The translations under genes and the position numbers were made by a program. DNA of 64,000 bases from Paraburkholderia susongensis (lineage in GTDB: Bacteria; Pseudomonadota; Gammaproteobacteria; Burkholderiales; Burkholderiaceae), in assembly GCF_900177725.1 (NCBI RefSeq), contig NZ_FXAT01000004.1, positions 434,001 to 498,000 of the forward strand, read 5' to 3'. Below, in pieces: positions 20,016 through 29,718 of this stretch. A model generated the notes under the pieces. The model searched no databases. It was not told the origin of the DNA and was given only the letters and a program-made list of their open reading frames with translations. The first letter of the stretch is position 1, and every line of letters begins with the position of its first letter.

Positions 20016-21104
20016 ATGAGTATCGATCGGGCTTTGGTCGACGCCGCCCTCGCGGTCGTCGTTGACCCTAACACCGGCTTGCCGTACGCGGCCGCCAGGA
20101 ATGTCCGCAACGTGGTCGTGGAAGGCGACGCCGTCAGCCTCGAGGTCGCGCTCGGCTATCCAGCGAGAAGCCAGTTCGACGCGATCCGCGCGCAGTTCGC
20201 CGAGGCGCTGCGCGCCGTGCCGGGCGTCGCGAACGTGCGGGTCGAGGTGTCCCAGCAGATTGCCGCGCATACGGTGCAGCGTGGCGTGAAGTTGTTGCCC
20301 AATGTCAAAAATATCGTCGCGGTCGCGTCCGGCAAGGGCGGCGTCGGCAAGAGCACGACCGCCGTGAACCTCGCGCTCGCGCTCGCGAGTGAAGGCGCGT
20401 CGGTCGGCATCCTCGACGCCGACATCTACGGCCCGTCGCTGCCCACCATGCTGGGTATCGTCGGCCGCCCCGAATCGCCCGACGAGAAATCGATGAACCC
20501 GATGACGGGCCACGGCGTGCAGGCCAACTCGATCGGCTTCCTGATCGAGGCGGATAACCCGATGGTGTGGCGCGGCCCGATGGCGACCTCGGCGCTCGAG
20601 CAACTGCTGCGTCAGACCAACTGGCACGACCTCGACTACCTGATCGTCGACATGCCGCCCGGCACCGGTGACATCCAGTTGACGCTCGCGCAGCGCGTGC
20701 CGGTGACGGGCGCCGTGATCGTCACGACGCCGCAGGACATCGCGCTGCTCGACGCGAAGAAGGGGCTCAAGATGTTCGAGAAGGTCGGCATTCCGATCCT
20801 CGGCATCGTCGAGAACATGGGCCTGCACATCTGCTCGAACTGCGGCCACGAAGAGCACATCTTCGGCGCGGGCGGCGGCGAGCGCATGGGCAAGGAATAC
20901 GGCGTCGACGTGCTCGGCAGCCTGCCGCTCGACATCACGATCCGCGAGCAGGCCGACTCGGGCACACCCACGGTCGCGGCCGACCCGAACGGACGTATCG
21001 CGGAGATCTACCGCTCGATCGCGCGCAAGGTGGCGATTCATATTGCCGAGCGAGCGCGCGACATGACCTCGAAGTTTCCGAACATCGTCGTGCAGAACAC
21101 CTGA
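20016..21104 (+). CDS. apbC: Mrp/ApbC Fe-S cluster carrier ATPase
   Basis: A 362-aa P-loop ATPase that carries Fe-S clusters to apoproteins. An N-terminal DUF59/MIP18-like domain occupies residues 1-90. The deviant Walker A GKGGVGKST follows at 106-114. The conserved cluster-binding CSNC is at Cys273 and Cys276. CGGAG shortly before the ATG at 20016 fixes the start; a GTG two codons upstream is less likely. Length and order are standard. Confidence 0.97.
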   Translation: MSIDRALVDAALAVVVDPNTGLPYAAARNVRNVVVEGDAVSLEVALGYPARSQFDAIRAQFAEALRAVPGVANVRVEVSQQIAAHTVQRGVKLLPNVKNIVAVASGKGGVGKSTTAVNLALALASEGASVGILDADIYGPSLPTMLGIVGRPESPDEKSMNPMTGHGVQANSIGFLIEADNPMVWRGPMATSALEQLLRQTNWHDLDYLIVDMPPGTGDIQLTLAQRVPVTGAVIVTTPQDIALLDAKKGLKMFEKVGIPILGIVENMGLHICSNCGHEEHIFGAGGGERMGKEYGVDVLGSLPLDITIREQADSGTPTVAADPNGRIAEIYRSIARKVAIHIAERARDMTSKFPNIVVQNT

Positions 21105-21256
21105 GCGACAGGCGAGGGACACGCGAAAACACGCGGCCAGCCGTTCGGACAAGGGCGCGGGGCGTCTGTTTACGTGTGGTCTCGCGGTATCATGTCGACT
21201 TCACAGGTTCGGCTCGGCGGCCGCAAGGGCGGCCGCCAGGCCGGCAAGAGGATCGC

Positions 21257-21790
21257 ATGGGAAAACGAATCGACGGGCAGGCGGTGCATGCGTTCATCGT
21301 CCTGACTGCCTGCTGCGTGCTGTTAAGCGGCTGTGGCGTGTTCCTGAGACCACAGGAAAAGCGCGCCGACGCGCAGTTGCTGCCCACCGTGGGCAATCAG
21401 GCCCACGGCCTCGTGACGTTTATCGAGCGCTCGGACGGCGTCCAGGTCACCTACAACCTGGCGGGCTTGCCGCCCAATAGCGACCACGCACTGCAGATCC
21501 ACGAGCGCGGCGACTGCAATGCCGCCGACGGCTCGAGCACGGGCCAGGTATTCTCTCCAGCGGCCGAGCGGCTCAAAGTGGGCGCGCGAGTCGAGGGCGA
21601 TCTCGGCAACATCCATGCGGACACGAATGGCGTAGCCACCGGTTTCATCGTCGCGCCGGACGTGTCGCTCGACGGCATTCGCTCGGTGCTGCAGCGTGCA
21701 GTCGTGCTGCATCGCGACGCAACCGACCCTTACGCCTATCCGCAGCATGGCGCCGGCGTCGCGCTCGCCTGCGGCGTGATTCGCCAGTAG
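21257..21790 (+). CDS. Degenerate Cu/Zn superoxide dismutase-like lipoprotein
   Basis: A 177-aa lipoprotein (VLLSGC, lipidated Cys26) with a SodC fold. The family marks GLVTF, DHALQIHERGDC, GDLGN and ACGVI are in order, and Cys87 and Cys172 can form the usual disulfide. However, most metal ligands are missing. The first His of the HxH pair is Gln80, the bridging His is Val98, and the two zinc-loop histidines are absent. Only His82, Asp115 and His152 remain. It is therefore unlikely to be an active Cu/Zn SOD. GAGG 6 nt before the ATG supports the start. Confidence 0.85.
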   Translation: MGKRIDGQAVHAFIVLTACCVLLSGCGVFLRPQEKRADAQLLPTVGNQAHGLVTFIERSDGVQVTYNLAGLPPNSDHALQIHERGDCNAADGSSTGQVFSPAAERLKVGARVEGDLGNIHADTNGVATGFIVAPDVSLDGIRSVLQRAVVLHRDATDPYAYPQHGAGVALACGVIRQ

Positions 21791-21858
21791 TGAACCCGTG
21801 ACTGAACCAGTAACTGAGCCCGTGAGTGCGCCCGTAGTGAGCGTGAGTGAGCCGCGAG
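21791..21858 (+). repeat. Degenerate 12-bp tandem repeat after the SOD-like gene
   Basis: About six head-to-tail units begin immediately after the TAG stop. The first three are TGAACCCGTGAC, TGAACCAGTAAC and TGAGCCCGTGAG. Later units lose one or two bases. No gene is present from here to dcd at 22034. Confidence 0.75.
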
Positions 21859-22033
21859 CGAGCCGCCTGAGCGGCGCACGTCGCCCCCGTTCACGGACCC
21901 GGTCCGCGCCGCTCGCGGCAGCATTTCCATGATCGCGTAAAATATGCGCCTTCCGCCGCGGGCCGGGCGCCGGGCGGTTGTTTTTCACCCACCTTTCGTC
22001 ACACCTGACATTCAAGTCGAGCAGCGTTCACCT

Positions 22034-22603
22034 ATGACCATCAAATCCGACAAGTGGATCCGGCGCATGGCCGAGTCGCACAAAATGATCGAGCCGTTTG
22101 CGCCCGATCAGGTTCGCGTCTCCGAAGATGGCCGGAAGATTGTCAGCTACGGCACGTCGAGCTACGGCTACGACATTCGCTGCGCCGACGAATTCAAGAT
22201 CTTCACGAACATCAATTCGACGATCGTCGATCCGAAGAACTTCGACGAGAAATCGTTTGTCGATTTCAAGGGCGACGTCTGCATCATCCCGCCGAACTCG
22301 TTCGCGCTCGCGCGCACGGTCGAATACTTCCGCATTCCGCGCAGCGTGCTGACCGTGTGTCTGGGCAAGTCCACGTACGCGCGCTGCGGGATCATCGTGA
22401 ACGTGACGCCGTTCGAGCCGGAATGGGAAGGGCACGTCACGCTCGAATTCTCGAATACGACACCTTTGCCTGCGAAAATCTACGCAAACGAAGGCGTCGC
22501 CCAGGTGCTGTTTTTCGAAAGCGACGAAATTTGTGAGACGTCGTACGCGGATCGCGGCGGCAAATATCAAGGTCAGCACGGCGTCACGTTGCCTAAAACG
22601 TGA
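22034..22603 (+). CDS. dcd: dCTP deaminase Dcd
   Basis: A 189-aa homotrimeric enzyme that converts dCTP to dUTP for thymidylate synthesis. [20 protein letters not shown], the [10 protein letters not shown] active-site block and the [22 protein letters not shown]-terminus are family-typical (described here in parts). The catalytic Glu lies in the [15 protein letters not shown] region. Length is normal. A strong terminator follows at once. Confidence 0.98.
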   Translation: MTIKSDKWIRRMAESHKMIEPFAPDQVRVSEDGRKIVSYGTSSYGYDIRCADEFKIFTNINSTIVDPKNFDEKSFVDFKGDVCIIPPNSFALARTVEYFRIPRSVLTVCLGKSTYARCGIIVNVTPFEPEWEGHVTLEFSNTTPLPAKIYANEGVAQVLFFESDEICETSYADRGGKYQGQHGVTLPKT

Positions 22604-22638
22604 CGCCGGCAGCGTATTGACCCATCAGTTATTCGGGT

Positions 22639-22683
22639 GACCGCTGCACTTACCAGATAAGTCAGCGGTCGTTTTCTTTTTGG
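22639..22683 (+). terminator. Intrinsic terminator of dcd
   Basis: GACCGCTG (22639-22646) pairs with CAGCGGTC (22663-22670), and the loop contains a second stem, ACTTA with TAAGT. GTTTTCTTTTTGG follows. It ends just before the next gene, so the decarboxylase ribosome site sits at its foot. Confidence 0.85.
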
Positions 22684-22693
22684 AGAATCGCCC

Positions 22694-24979
22694 ATGAAGT
22701 TCCGTTTTCCCGTCGTCATCATCGACGAAGATTTCCGCTCCGAGAACATCTCGGGTTCCGGCATCCGGGCTTTGGCCGAAGCTATCGAGAAAGAAGGCGC
22801 GGAAGTGCTCGGGTTGACGAGCTATGGCGACCTGACCTCGTTCGCGCAGCAGTCGAGCCGCGCGTCGTGCTTCATCCTCTCGATCGACGACGACGAGCTG
22901 CTGCCGTACGTCGATAACGTGGTCGTGGAAGGCGAGACGCCGGAACTCGCCGCCGCGATCGTCGCGCTGCGCGCGTTCGTGACCGAAGTGCGCCGCCGCA
23001 ACGCCGACATTCCGATCTTCCTGTACGGCGAGACGCGCACCTCGCGCCACCTGCCCAACGACATCCTGCGCGAGCTGCACGGCTTCATCCACATGTTCGA
23101 GGACACGCCGGAGTTCGTCGCGCGCCACATCATCCGCGAGGCGAAGGTTTATCTGGATTCGCTCGCGCCGCCGTTCTTCAAGGAACTGGTGCAGTACGCG
23201 GAAGAGGGTTCGTACTCGTGGCACTGCCCGGGCCACTCGGGCGGCGTCGCGTTCCTGAAGAGCCCGCTCGGCCAGATGTTCCACCAGTTCTTCGGCGAGA
23301 ACATGCTGCGCGCCGACGTCTGCAACGCGGTCGACGAACTCGGCCAGCTGCTCGATCACACGGGTCCGGTCGCGGCCTCGGAGCGCAACGCCGCGCGCAT
23401 CTTCAGCGCCGACCACGTGTTCTTCGTGACCAACGGCACGTCGACCTCGAACAAGATCGTCTGGCACGGCACGGTCGCTCCCGGCGACATCGTGCTGGTC
23501 GACCGCAACTGCCACAAGTCGATCCTGCACGCGATCACGATGACCGGCGCGATTCCGGTGTTCCTCACGCCGACGCGCAATAACTTTGGGATCATCGGTC
23601 CGATTCCGCGCAGCGAGTTCGAGCCGGAAAACATTCGCAAGAAGATCGAGGCGAACCCGTTCGCGCGCGAAGCGCTCGCGAAGAACCCGGGCCTCAAGCC
23701 GCGCATCCTGACGATCACGCAAAGCACGTACGACGGCGTGATCTACAACGTCGAGATGATCAAGGAGATGTTGGGCGAATGGCTCGACACGCTGCACTTC
23801 GACGAAGCGTGGCTGCCGCATGCCGAATTCCACGAGTTCTATCAGGACATGCACGCGATCGGCGCGGGGCGTCCGCGCATCGGCGCGATGGTGTACGCGA
23901 CGCACTCCACGCACAAGCTGCTCGCCGGCATCTCGCAGGCTTCGCAGATCGTCGTGCAGGACTCGAAGAACAGCCGCTTCGACAAGCATCGCTTCAACGA
24001 GGCGTATCTGATGCATACGTCGACGAGCCCGCAGTACGCGATCATCGCCTCGTGCGACGTGGCCGCGGCGATGATGGAAGCGCCGGGCGGCACGGCGCTC
24101 GTCGAGGAATCGATTGCCGAAGCGCTCGACTTCCGCCGCGCGATGAGCAAGGTCGACGCCGAATACGGCGACGACTGGTTCTTCAAGGTCTGGGGCCCGG
24201 ACCAGTTCGCCGAGGAAGGCATCGGTTCGCGCGACGACTGGATGCTGCGCCCGAACGACGCATGGCACGGCTTCGGCCCGCTCGCCGAAGGCTTCAACAT
24301 GCTCGACCCGATCAAGGCGACCATCGTCACGCCGGGTCTCGACATGGACGGCGGCTTCGGCGAAACCGGCATCCCGGCGGCGATCGTCACGAAGTATCTG
24401 GCCGAGCACGGCATCATCGTCGAGAAGACGGGGCTCTACTCGTTCTTCATCATGTTCACGATCGGTATCACGAAGGGCCGCTGGAACTCGATGGTCACGG
24501 AACTCCAGCAGTTCAAGGACGACTACGACAACAACCAGCCGCTGTGGCGCGTGCTGCCCGAGTTCGTCTCGCATCATCCGATGTACGAGCGCGTCGGTTT
24601 GCGCGATCTGTGCCAGCAGATTCACAGCGTTTATCGTGCGAATGACATCGCGCGCCTCACGACCGAGATGTACCTCTCGAGCATGGAGCCGGCAATGAAG
24701 CCGTCCGACGCGTTCGCGAAGCTCGCGCACCGCGAGATCGACCGGGTGCCCATCGACGAACTCGAAGGCCGCGTCACCTCGATCCTGTTGACGCCGTATC
24801 CGCCGGGCATTCCGCTGCTGATTCCGGGCGAGCGCTTCAACAGGACGATCGTCAACTACCTGCGCTTCGCGCGCGAGTTCAACGAACGCTTCCCGGGCTT
24901 CCATACGGATATCCACGGGCTCGTCGGCGAAATGATCAACGGGCGCATCGAATATTTCGTCGATTGCGTTCGCGTTTGA
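22694..24979 (+). CDS. Orn/Lys/Arg decarboxylase, fold-type I
   Basis: A 761-aa PLP-dependent basic amino-acid decarboxylase with an N-terminal response-regulator-like wing (about 1-130), a PLP domain (Lys408 in ATHSTHKLLAG binds PLP; the HFDEAWLPHAEF block precedes it) and a C-terminal domain. It resembles the arginine/lysine/ornithine family (AdiA, LdcC, SpeC). In Burkholderiaceae it is usually annotated as arginine, lysine or ornithine decarboxylase, and sequence alone does not settle the substrate. The product would be a polyamine or cadaverine. GGAG lies upstream of the ATG. Confidence 0.93.
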   Translation: MKFRFPVVIIDEDFRSENISGSGIRALAEAIEKEGAEVLGLTSYGDLTSFAQQSSRASCFILSIDDDELLPYVDNVVVEGETPELAAAIVALRAFVTEVRRRNADIPIFLYGETRTSRHLPNDILRELHGFIHMFEDTPEFVARHIIREAKVYLDSLAPPFFKELVQYAEEGSYSWHCPGHSGGVAFLKSPLGQMFHQFFGENMLRADVCNAVDELGQLLDHTGPVAASERNAARIFSADHVFFVTNGTSTSNKIVWHGTVAPGDIVLVDRNCHKSILHAITMTGAIPVFLTPTRNNFGIIGPIPRSEFEPENIRKKIEANPFAREALAKNPGLKPRILTITQSTYDGVIYNVEMIKEMLGEWLDTLHFDEAWLPHAEFHEFYQDMHAIGAGRPRIGAMVYATHSTHKLLAGISQASQIVVQDSKNSRFDKHRFNEAYLMHTSTSPQYAIIASCDVAAAMMEAPGGTALVEESIAEALDFRRAMSKVDAEYGDDWFFKVWGPDQFAEEGIGSRDDWMLRPNDAWHGFGPLAEGFNMLDPIKATIVTPGLDMDGGFGETGIPAAIVTKYLAEHGIIVEKTGLYSFFIMFTIGITKGRWNSMVTELQQFKDDYDNNQPLWRVLPEFVSHHPMYERVGLRDLCQQIHSVYRANDIARLTTEMYLSSMEPAMKPSDAFAKLAHREIDRVPIDELEGRVTSILLTPYPPGIPLLIPGERFNRTIVNYLRFAREFNERFPGFHTDIHGLVGEMINGRIEYFVDCVRV

Positions 24980-24981
24980 CG

Positions 24982-25728
24982 ATGCAGAGGGTGAAGTTCC
25001 TGGCAGGAATCGGTGGCGGGCGGCGCAGGTTCGGCGCGCGGGCCGCTATCGTGGCGATGGCGGCGGTTGCGGCGGCGACGCTCGGCGGCGCGTGGAGTCC
25101 GGCGGCGCATGCCGAGGTGGGTGCCGCCGATCCGATCGACGCGTCGATGCGCGCGTGTCTCGCGCGCGCCGACATGTCGACGACGACCGGACAGGTGCAG
25201 TGCATGGACAACGCGCGGATCGGCTGGAAGGCCGCGCTCGATAGCGCCTACCAGCAGCTTCTGGCGAAGCTGCCGCCCGCGCGGCGCAAGCCGTGGGAAA
25301 AGAGCCAGGCAAGCTGGCTCGCTTCGCGCGAGGCTGAAAAGCCGATGCTCGCCGCGGTGTTCGCGACGACGCAGGGCTCGATGTACGTGCTCGCCGAAGC
25401 CGACATGCAGCTGCAGCCGGTGCGCGACCGTGCGCTCGCGCTGCGCGGCGCTCTCGCCAATGCGGGCGGGCCGGTGCCGCGCCGTCCGCGCGCGTGCAAC
25501 GCCGACGCGCGCTGCGAACACGCGATGTTCGATCTGAACCGCTACTACCGCGTGCTCGAATCGAAGATGCCGGCGTCCTCGCGTCCCACGCTGGTCCGCG
25601 CGCAGCGGGCCTGGAGCGCGTATCTCACGGCGTCCACCCCGCTCGTCGACGAGCGCGGGCGCATCGACATCATCGGTGCGCGCCTCGCGACGATCAAGCG
25701 CCTGTCCGAAACGGTCGGCAACAACTGA
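24982..25728 (+). CDS. LprI/DUF1311-type secreted protein with two related halves
   Basis: A 248-aa exported protein. The signal peptide has a hydrophobic core near residues 20-40 and ends near AHA. Residues 50-120 match the DUF1311/LprI pattern (RACLARADM, QCMDNARIGWKAALDSAYQQLL, RKPWEKSQASWLASREAE). The second half (residues 165-240) repeats the scheme: CNADARCEHAMFDLNRYYR followed by RAQRAWSAYL. Some LprI proteins inhibit lysozyme; this role is only inferred here. The ATG is 2 bp after the decarboxylase stop, so the genes are co-transcribed. Confidence 0.8.
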   Translation: MQRVKFLAGIGGGRRRFGARAAIVAMAAVAAATLGGAWSPAAHAEVGAADPIDASMRACLARADMSTTTGQVQCMDNARIGWKAALDSAYQQLLAKLPPARRKPWEKSQASWLASREAEKPMLAAVFATTQGSMYVLAEADMQLQPVRDRALALRGALANAGGPVPRRPRACNADARCEHAMFDLNRYYRVLESKMPASSRPTLVRAQRAWSAYLTASTPLVDERGRIDIIGARLATIKRLSETVGNN

Positions 25729-25750
25729 CGGCCACGCACGGCGCCAGTCG

Positions 25751-26674
25751 TCAGTCGATCAGATAGTTTTCGGCGCGCTGCGGCGACGCAAGCGGCGGTT
25801 CGCCGCACAGATCGCGCAGCGCGTCCTCGATGACCACGGACATGGTGTTGAGCGCGAGGTCGTTGTCGTCGGTGCCGAACGGTTCTTCGAGCTGCGAGGC
25901 GATCGCCTCGTGCGCCATGAAGGTGTACGCGACGAACACCGCGAACACCGGCGTGAAGACGCCGATGCTGTCGACGAGACCGAACGGCAGCGACGCGCAG
26001 AAGAAATACACGGTGCGGTGAATCATCACCGAATACGCGAAGGGCAGCGGCGTCGACGCAATGCGCTCGCAGCCGCCGATCACGTCCGACAACCCATTCA
26101 GATTGCGGTCGAACGCGAGCACCGCCATCGGATCGAGCGCGCCTGCGCGCGCGTGGCGCCGGACCCATTCGCCGAGGCAGAGCATCAACGTGGCCGGCTT
26201 GTAGCGCGCGGCTATCACGCGCTCGAACAATGCGTCGGGCAGACGGGCGGCCAGGTCTTCACGCGGGTCGGTCTTGCGCAACTGATGACGCAGCGCATGC
26301 GGCAGCGCGCTCAACATCGCGAGAAATTCGGCGGCATCCTCTTTCGACAACTCCCGCGACGGCAGCGTCAGCACCTGGCGCGTGAGCGAGCGCGACTCGT
26401 TGAGCAACTGGCCCCACAGCTTGCGCGCTTCCCACCAGCGGTCGTAGCTCGCGTTGTTGCGAAAGCCGAGAAACACCGCGAGCGCGATGCCGACGAGCGA
26501 AAACGGCGCGGTCGTGTTGAGGTTCAGGCTGACGGGCAGCAGATGATCGTGCGCGGCGAGCGCGACGATCGAAATGCCGAAGATCAGGAAGAGCCGCGGC
26601 AGCAACTGCGGCAACACCGAGCCGTGCCACGCGAGCAGCATGCGGAACCAATGGAGATGCGGGCGGATGATCAT
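25751..26674 (-). CDS. Bestrophin-like (UPF0187/YneE family) anion channel
   Basis: A 307-aa membrane protein of the bacterial bestrophin family. Family marks are the N-terminal MIIRPHLHWFRMLLAWHGS, the LGFRNNASYDRWWEARKLWG block and the late FGTDDNDLALNTM. It forms a pentameric ion channel in characterised homologues. The ATG at 26674 was chosen because family proteins begin this way. It is convergent with the LprI-like gene. Confidence 0.9.
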   Translation of the reverse strand: MIIRPHLHWFRMLLAWHGSVLPQLLPRLFLIFGISIVALAAHDHLLPVSLNLNTTAPFSLVGIALAVFLGFRNNASYDRWWEARKLWGQLLNESRSLTRQVLTLPSRELSKEDAAEFLAMLSALPHALRHQLRKTDPREDLAARLPDALFERVIAARYKPATLMLCLGEWVRRHARAGALDPMAVLAFDRNLNGLSDVIGGCERIASTPLPFAYSVMIHRTVYFFCASLPFGLVDSIGVFTPVFAVFVAYTFMAHEAIASQLEEPFGTDDNDLALNTMSVVIEDALRDLCGEPPLASPQRAENYLID

Positions 26675-26770
26675 GGGGCTGGGCGGGTGGCGTCGGGCGG
26701 TAAAGCTTCTATTATCGATTATCGACCGCCTGGGGTCCGCACGAAGCGGAGCACTCGAAGGCGCACCCAG

Positions 26771-26819
26771 TAGAAAACCCGCGCGGCGCACATCTCAGTC
26801 GATGCGCACCGCGCGGGTT
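26771..26819 (-). terminator. Intrinsic terminator of the zwf-pgl-glk operon
   Basis: AACCCGCGCGG (26776-26786) pairs with CCGCGCGGGTT (26809-26819), and inner bases GCGCA/TGCGC extend the stem. On the - strand it runs into TTTTCTA. It is 76 nt past the glk-hexR stop. Confidence 0.8.
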
Positions 26820-26894
26820 CGTTGACCGCAAGCGGAAACACCAAGGCCCGTTCGCAAATCCGCAATTAGCGTGAACAGGCGCGAGGCAGCGGAC

Positions 26895-28811
26895 TCAGTC
26901 GCGCGGCGACGGAGCCGCTCCGTGGCTGAGCCAGTCGAGCACGGCCGTGGCGTCGTCGTCGGCGCCTTCGCGCGCCTTCTCGACCGTCTCGGCCACGTCG
27001 TCGCTCGGCACCGCGCGGCGGATCGCAACGCCGACCGCGAGAATGTCGATCATCACCAGATGCAAAATGCGCGAAATCATCGACAACTGCGATTCGCGAA
27101 TCTCGATGTGATCGGTCTCCAGGGCGACGGTCGCGCGCTTGGCGAGCGGCGTGTTGCTCGACGTGATCGCGATCACCTGCGCGCCGGCCTGCATCGCAAC
27201 GTCGAGCACGCGCAGCAGCTCGGGCGCGCGTCCCGACTTCGAGACCGCCACGATCACGTCGCCCTTGCCGAGCAGCGCCGCCGAGGCCGCCTGCATGTAC
27301 AGGTCACCGTAAGCGATCGTCGGGATGCCGAAGCGGAAGAACTTGTAGTGCGCATCCTGCGCGACGATGTTCGAATTGCCGAGCCCGTAGAACTCGATGC
27401 GCCGCGCGCCGTTCAGCAGATCGATCGCGCGCTCCACATGCTCGAAGTTCAGATGCTCGCGCAACTGCAGGATCGCCGAGACGGTGTTGTCGAGCACCTT
27501 CGCGCCGAAATCGGTCGCGGTGTCGCCGAGATGCACCTGGCTGTGGCTCACCGGAATCGTGCCGGTCAAACCGGTCGCGAGCTTGAGCTTGAAATCGGAC
27601 AGACCCTGGCAGCCGAGCGAGCGGCAGAAGCGGATCACGGTCGGCTGGCTGACGTCGGCCTTGCGCGCGATGTCGACGATCGGGTCGTTGATGATCGAGC
27701 GCGGGTGATTCAGCGCGAGATCGGCGACGCGGCGCTCGGCCGGCGTCAGCGCGTCGCGCATCTGGCGAATCCGCTCGAACACCGCGGACGAACTGCCGCC
27801 GGCGCGGTTCGACAACTGCTCGGCGAGAATCGCTGAGACGCCGAGAAACGCCGGATATTCGGCGGTAATCACGTAGGTCGGCACGTTCTGCAGGTACGCC
27901 TCGAAGCGGCCCTTTGCCTCGAAGCGCTTGCGGAACGACGAGCGCGCGAAGAATTCGCCGAGCCGCGGCACGACGCCGCCGCCGATATAGATGCCGCCGA
28001 GCGCGCCGAGCGTGACCGCGATGTTGCCCGCGAAGGTGCCGAGAATGCCGCAGAACACGTCGACCGATTCGGCCGCGAGCGGCTCGCCTTCGAGCGCGCG
28101 CCTGACGATCTCGACCGTGTCAGCGTTGGCCGCCACGCGCTTCTTGTCGCGGCCCGCGAGCGCGCGATAGATCACCTCGATGCCCGGACCCGCGGCCACG
28201 CGTTCGAACGATACGTGCGACCACTTCTTGCGCGCGTAGTGCAAGACGATATCTTCGCGCTCGTCGGCGGGCGCGAAGCTCGCGTGGCCGCCTTCGCTGC
28301 CGAGCGCGATCCAGCGGTCGTCGGCGGGAATCAGGCCCGACACGCCCATGCCGGTGCCGGGGCCGAGCAGGCCGATCACGCTGTTCGGGCGGCGCGCGCC
28401 GCCGCCCACCTGCACGCGCTGAGCGTCGGTCAAGCCCGGCAGCGCCATCGCGAGCGCGGTGAAGTCGTTGACGACGAGCAGCGTGTCGAAGCCGAGCGCG
28501 CGGCGCGTCGCTTCGATCGAAAAAGTCCAGTCGTGATTGGTCATGCTCACCTGGTCGCCGTCGACCGGGTTCGCGATGGCGATCGCCGCGTGATTGACGC
28601 GGCCGATCTTCGTGTCCTTCAGATACTTCTTGATGACCTCGGCGACGCCCGGGTAATCCGCGCACGGATAGACCTGCACCGAGCTGATTTCGCCGGGGCC
28701 CGTCTCGAGCGCGAAACGCGCATTGGTGCCGCCGATGTCAGCGAGCAGCCTCGGTCCGTCGGCGTGCTGTCCCGCGCCCGGCACAGCTTTAGTTTGCACA
28801 CCAGTAGACAT
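26895..28811 (-). CDS. glk: Bifunctional glucokinase / RpiR-family (HexR-like) transcriptional regulator
   Basis: A 638-aa fusion. Residues 20-340 are a glucokinase ([40 protein letters not shown]). Residues 345-425 are an RpiR helix-turn-helix ([31 protein letters not shown]). Residues 465-600 are a SIS sugar-phosphate-binding domain ([27 protein letters not shown]). The first half makes glucose 6-phosphate; the second should bind a HexR-type operator and sense an intermediate such as KDPG. It overlaps the end of pgl by 23 bp. Such fusions are known in Burkholderia. Confidence 0.96.
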   Translation of the reverse strand: MSTGVQTKAVPGAGQHADGPRLLADIGGTNARFALETGPGEISSVQVYPCADYPGVAEVIKKYLKDTKIGRVNHAAIAIANPVDGDQVSMTNHDWTFSIEATRRALGFDTLLVVNDFTALAMALPGLTDAQRVQVGGGARRPNSVIGLLGPGTGMGVSGLIPADDRWIALGSEGGHASFAPADEREDIVLHYARKKWSHVSFERVAAGPGIEVIYRALAGRDKKRVAANADTVEIVRRALEGEPLAAESVDVFCGILGTFAGNIAVTLGALGGIYIGGGVVPRLGEFFARSSFRKRFEAKGRFEAYLQNVPTYVITAEYPAFLGVSAILAEQLSNRAGGSSSAVFERIRQMRDALTPAERRVADLALNHPRSIINDPIVDIARKADVSQPTVIRFCRSLGCQGLSDFKLKLATGLTGTIPVSHSQVHLGDTATDFGAKVLDNTVSAILQLREHLNFEHVERAIDLLNGARRIEFYGLGNSNIVAQDAHYKFFRFGIPTIAYGDLYMQAASAALLGKGDVIVAVSKSGRAPELLRVLDVAMQAGAQVIAITSSNTPLAKRATVALETDHIEIRESQLSMISRILHLVMIDILAVGVAIRRAVPSDDVAETVEKAREGADDDATAVLDWLSHGAAPSPRD

Positions 28812-29505
28812 CGAGTCTCACTCCCTTGTCGTTTGCCAACTGCGAGATGGCATTTTTTTGTAGCGAAGCGGAGGCGGCATTGAGCACGTCCATCTTGCGC
28901 GGTCCTGCGATCAGCAAAAACAGATGCTTCACTTCCTTGAGCGCGGACAATGACCAGCTCACGCGCGCATGGGGTGCGGCGCCCGGATGCACGGCGACGA
29001 AACGCTCGGTGGTGGTGATGGCGTGATCCCATTCGGGCGCGTCGGCGAAGATCGACGCGGTGTGGCCGTCCTCGCCCATGCCGAGCACCACGACGTCGGG
29101 CACTGCGGCAAAGCGCGCGTCCGCGTTCAACGCGGCGACGTGCGCGTCGAGATCCTGCGTGGTGTCGACGAGCGGCCAGAACGCCGCGCTTTTCGCGGCG
29201 TTCTGCAGCAGCGTGGCGTGCGCGAGTTGCGCATTGCTCGCGCTGTCGGTCTCCGGCACCCAGCGGTCGTCGACGAGCGTCACCGCGATGCGGGCCCAGT
29301 CGAACGCTTGCGTGGACAGCGTTTGCAGGAACGGCCGCGGACTGCTGCCGCCGGACACGGCCAGCATGGCCGGGTGCGTGGGCGGGGTTGACGTGCCGCT
29401 GGCGGCTGCCTTTGCGGCAAGCGACGCATGTAACGCGTCGCCTACCGCTTTCGCCAGTGCGTCGGATTGGGCGCGCTGGTCGTCGAAAGCGTGAAGCTCG
29501 ATCAC
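28789..29505 (-). CDS. pgl: 6-phosphogluconolactonase Pgl
   Basis: A 238-aa enzyme of the DevB type that hydrolyses 6-phosphogluconolactone made by Zwf. [13 protein letters not shown] near residue 47, LVDDRWVP and the active-site block [13 protein letters not shown] are present. I chose the GTG at 29505 because GGAGG lies 4 nt upstream and the protein then begins like its family. Its end overlaps the start of glk-hexR, which suggests coupled translation. Confidence 0.95.
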   Translation of the reverse strand: MIELHAFDDQRAQSDALAKAVGDALHASLAAKAAASGTSTPPTHPAMLAVSGGSSPRPFLQTLSTQAFDWARIAVTLVDDRWVPETDSASNAQLAHATLLQNAAKSAAFWPLVDTTQDLDAHVAALNADARFAAVPDVVVLGMGEDGHTASIFADAPEWDHAITTTERFVAVHPGAAPHARVSWSLSALKEVKHLFLLIAGPRKMDVLNAASASLQKNAISQLANDKGVRLDVYWCAN

Positions 29506-29718
29506 TTCTCCTCCGTGCTGCTTTCTTGTTGGGTCTGCGGAATCAGCCTGACTGCTTTCGCGCGATGCCTGCAAGGCGGGGTGGCTTGCAGACGCCAGAC
29601 GCGATACCGGCGCGATTCCGTTCAGTTCGTCGGTGGGTTTTGCTGGCGCCGCTCGACTGCTTGCGCGAGGTGTTGCCTGTCTCGCGCAGACAGTCGTGCG
29701 GCGCCGTTCATCAATTCG

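Noticed and set aside
22625..24916. Long open frame on the - strand opposite the decarboxylase gene.
   Set aside because: It is Arg/Val/Asp-rich mirror sequence of a well-conserved + strand enzyme, as is usual in high-GC coding DNA.
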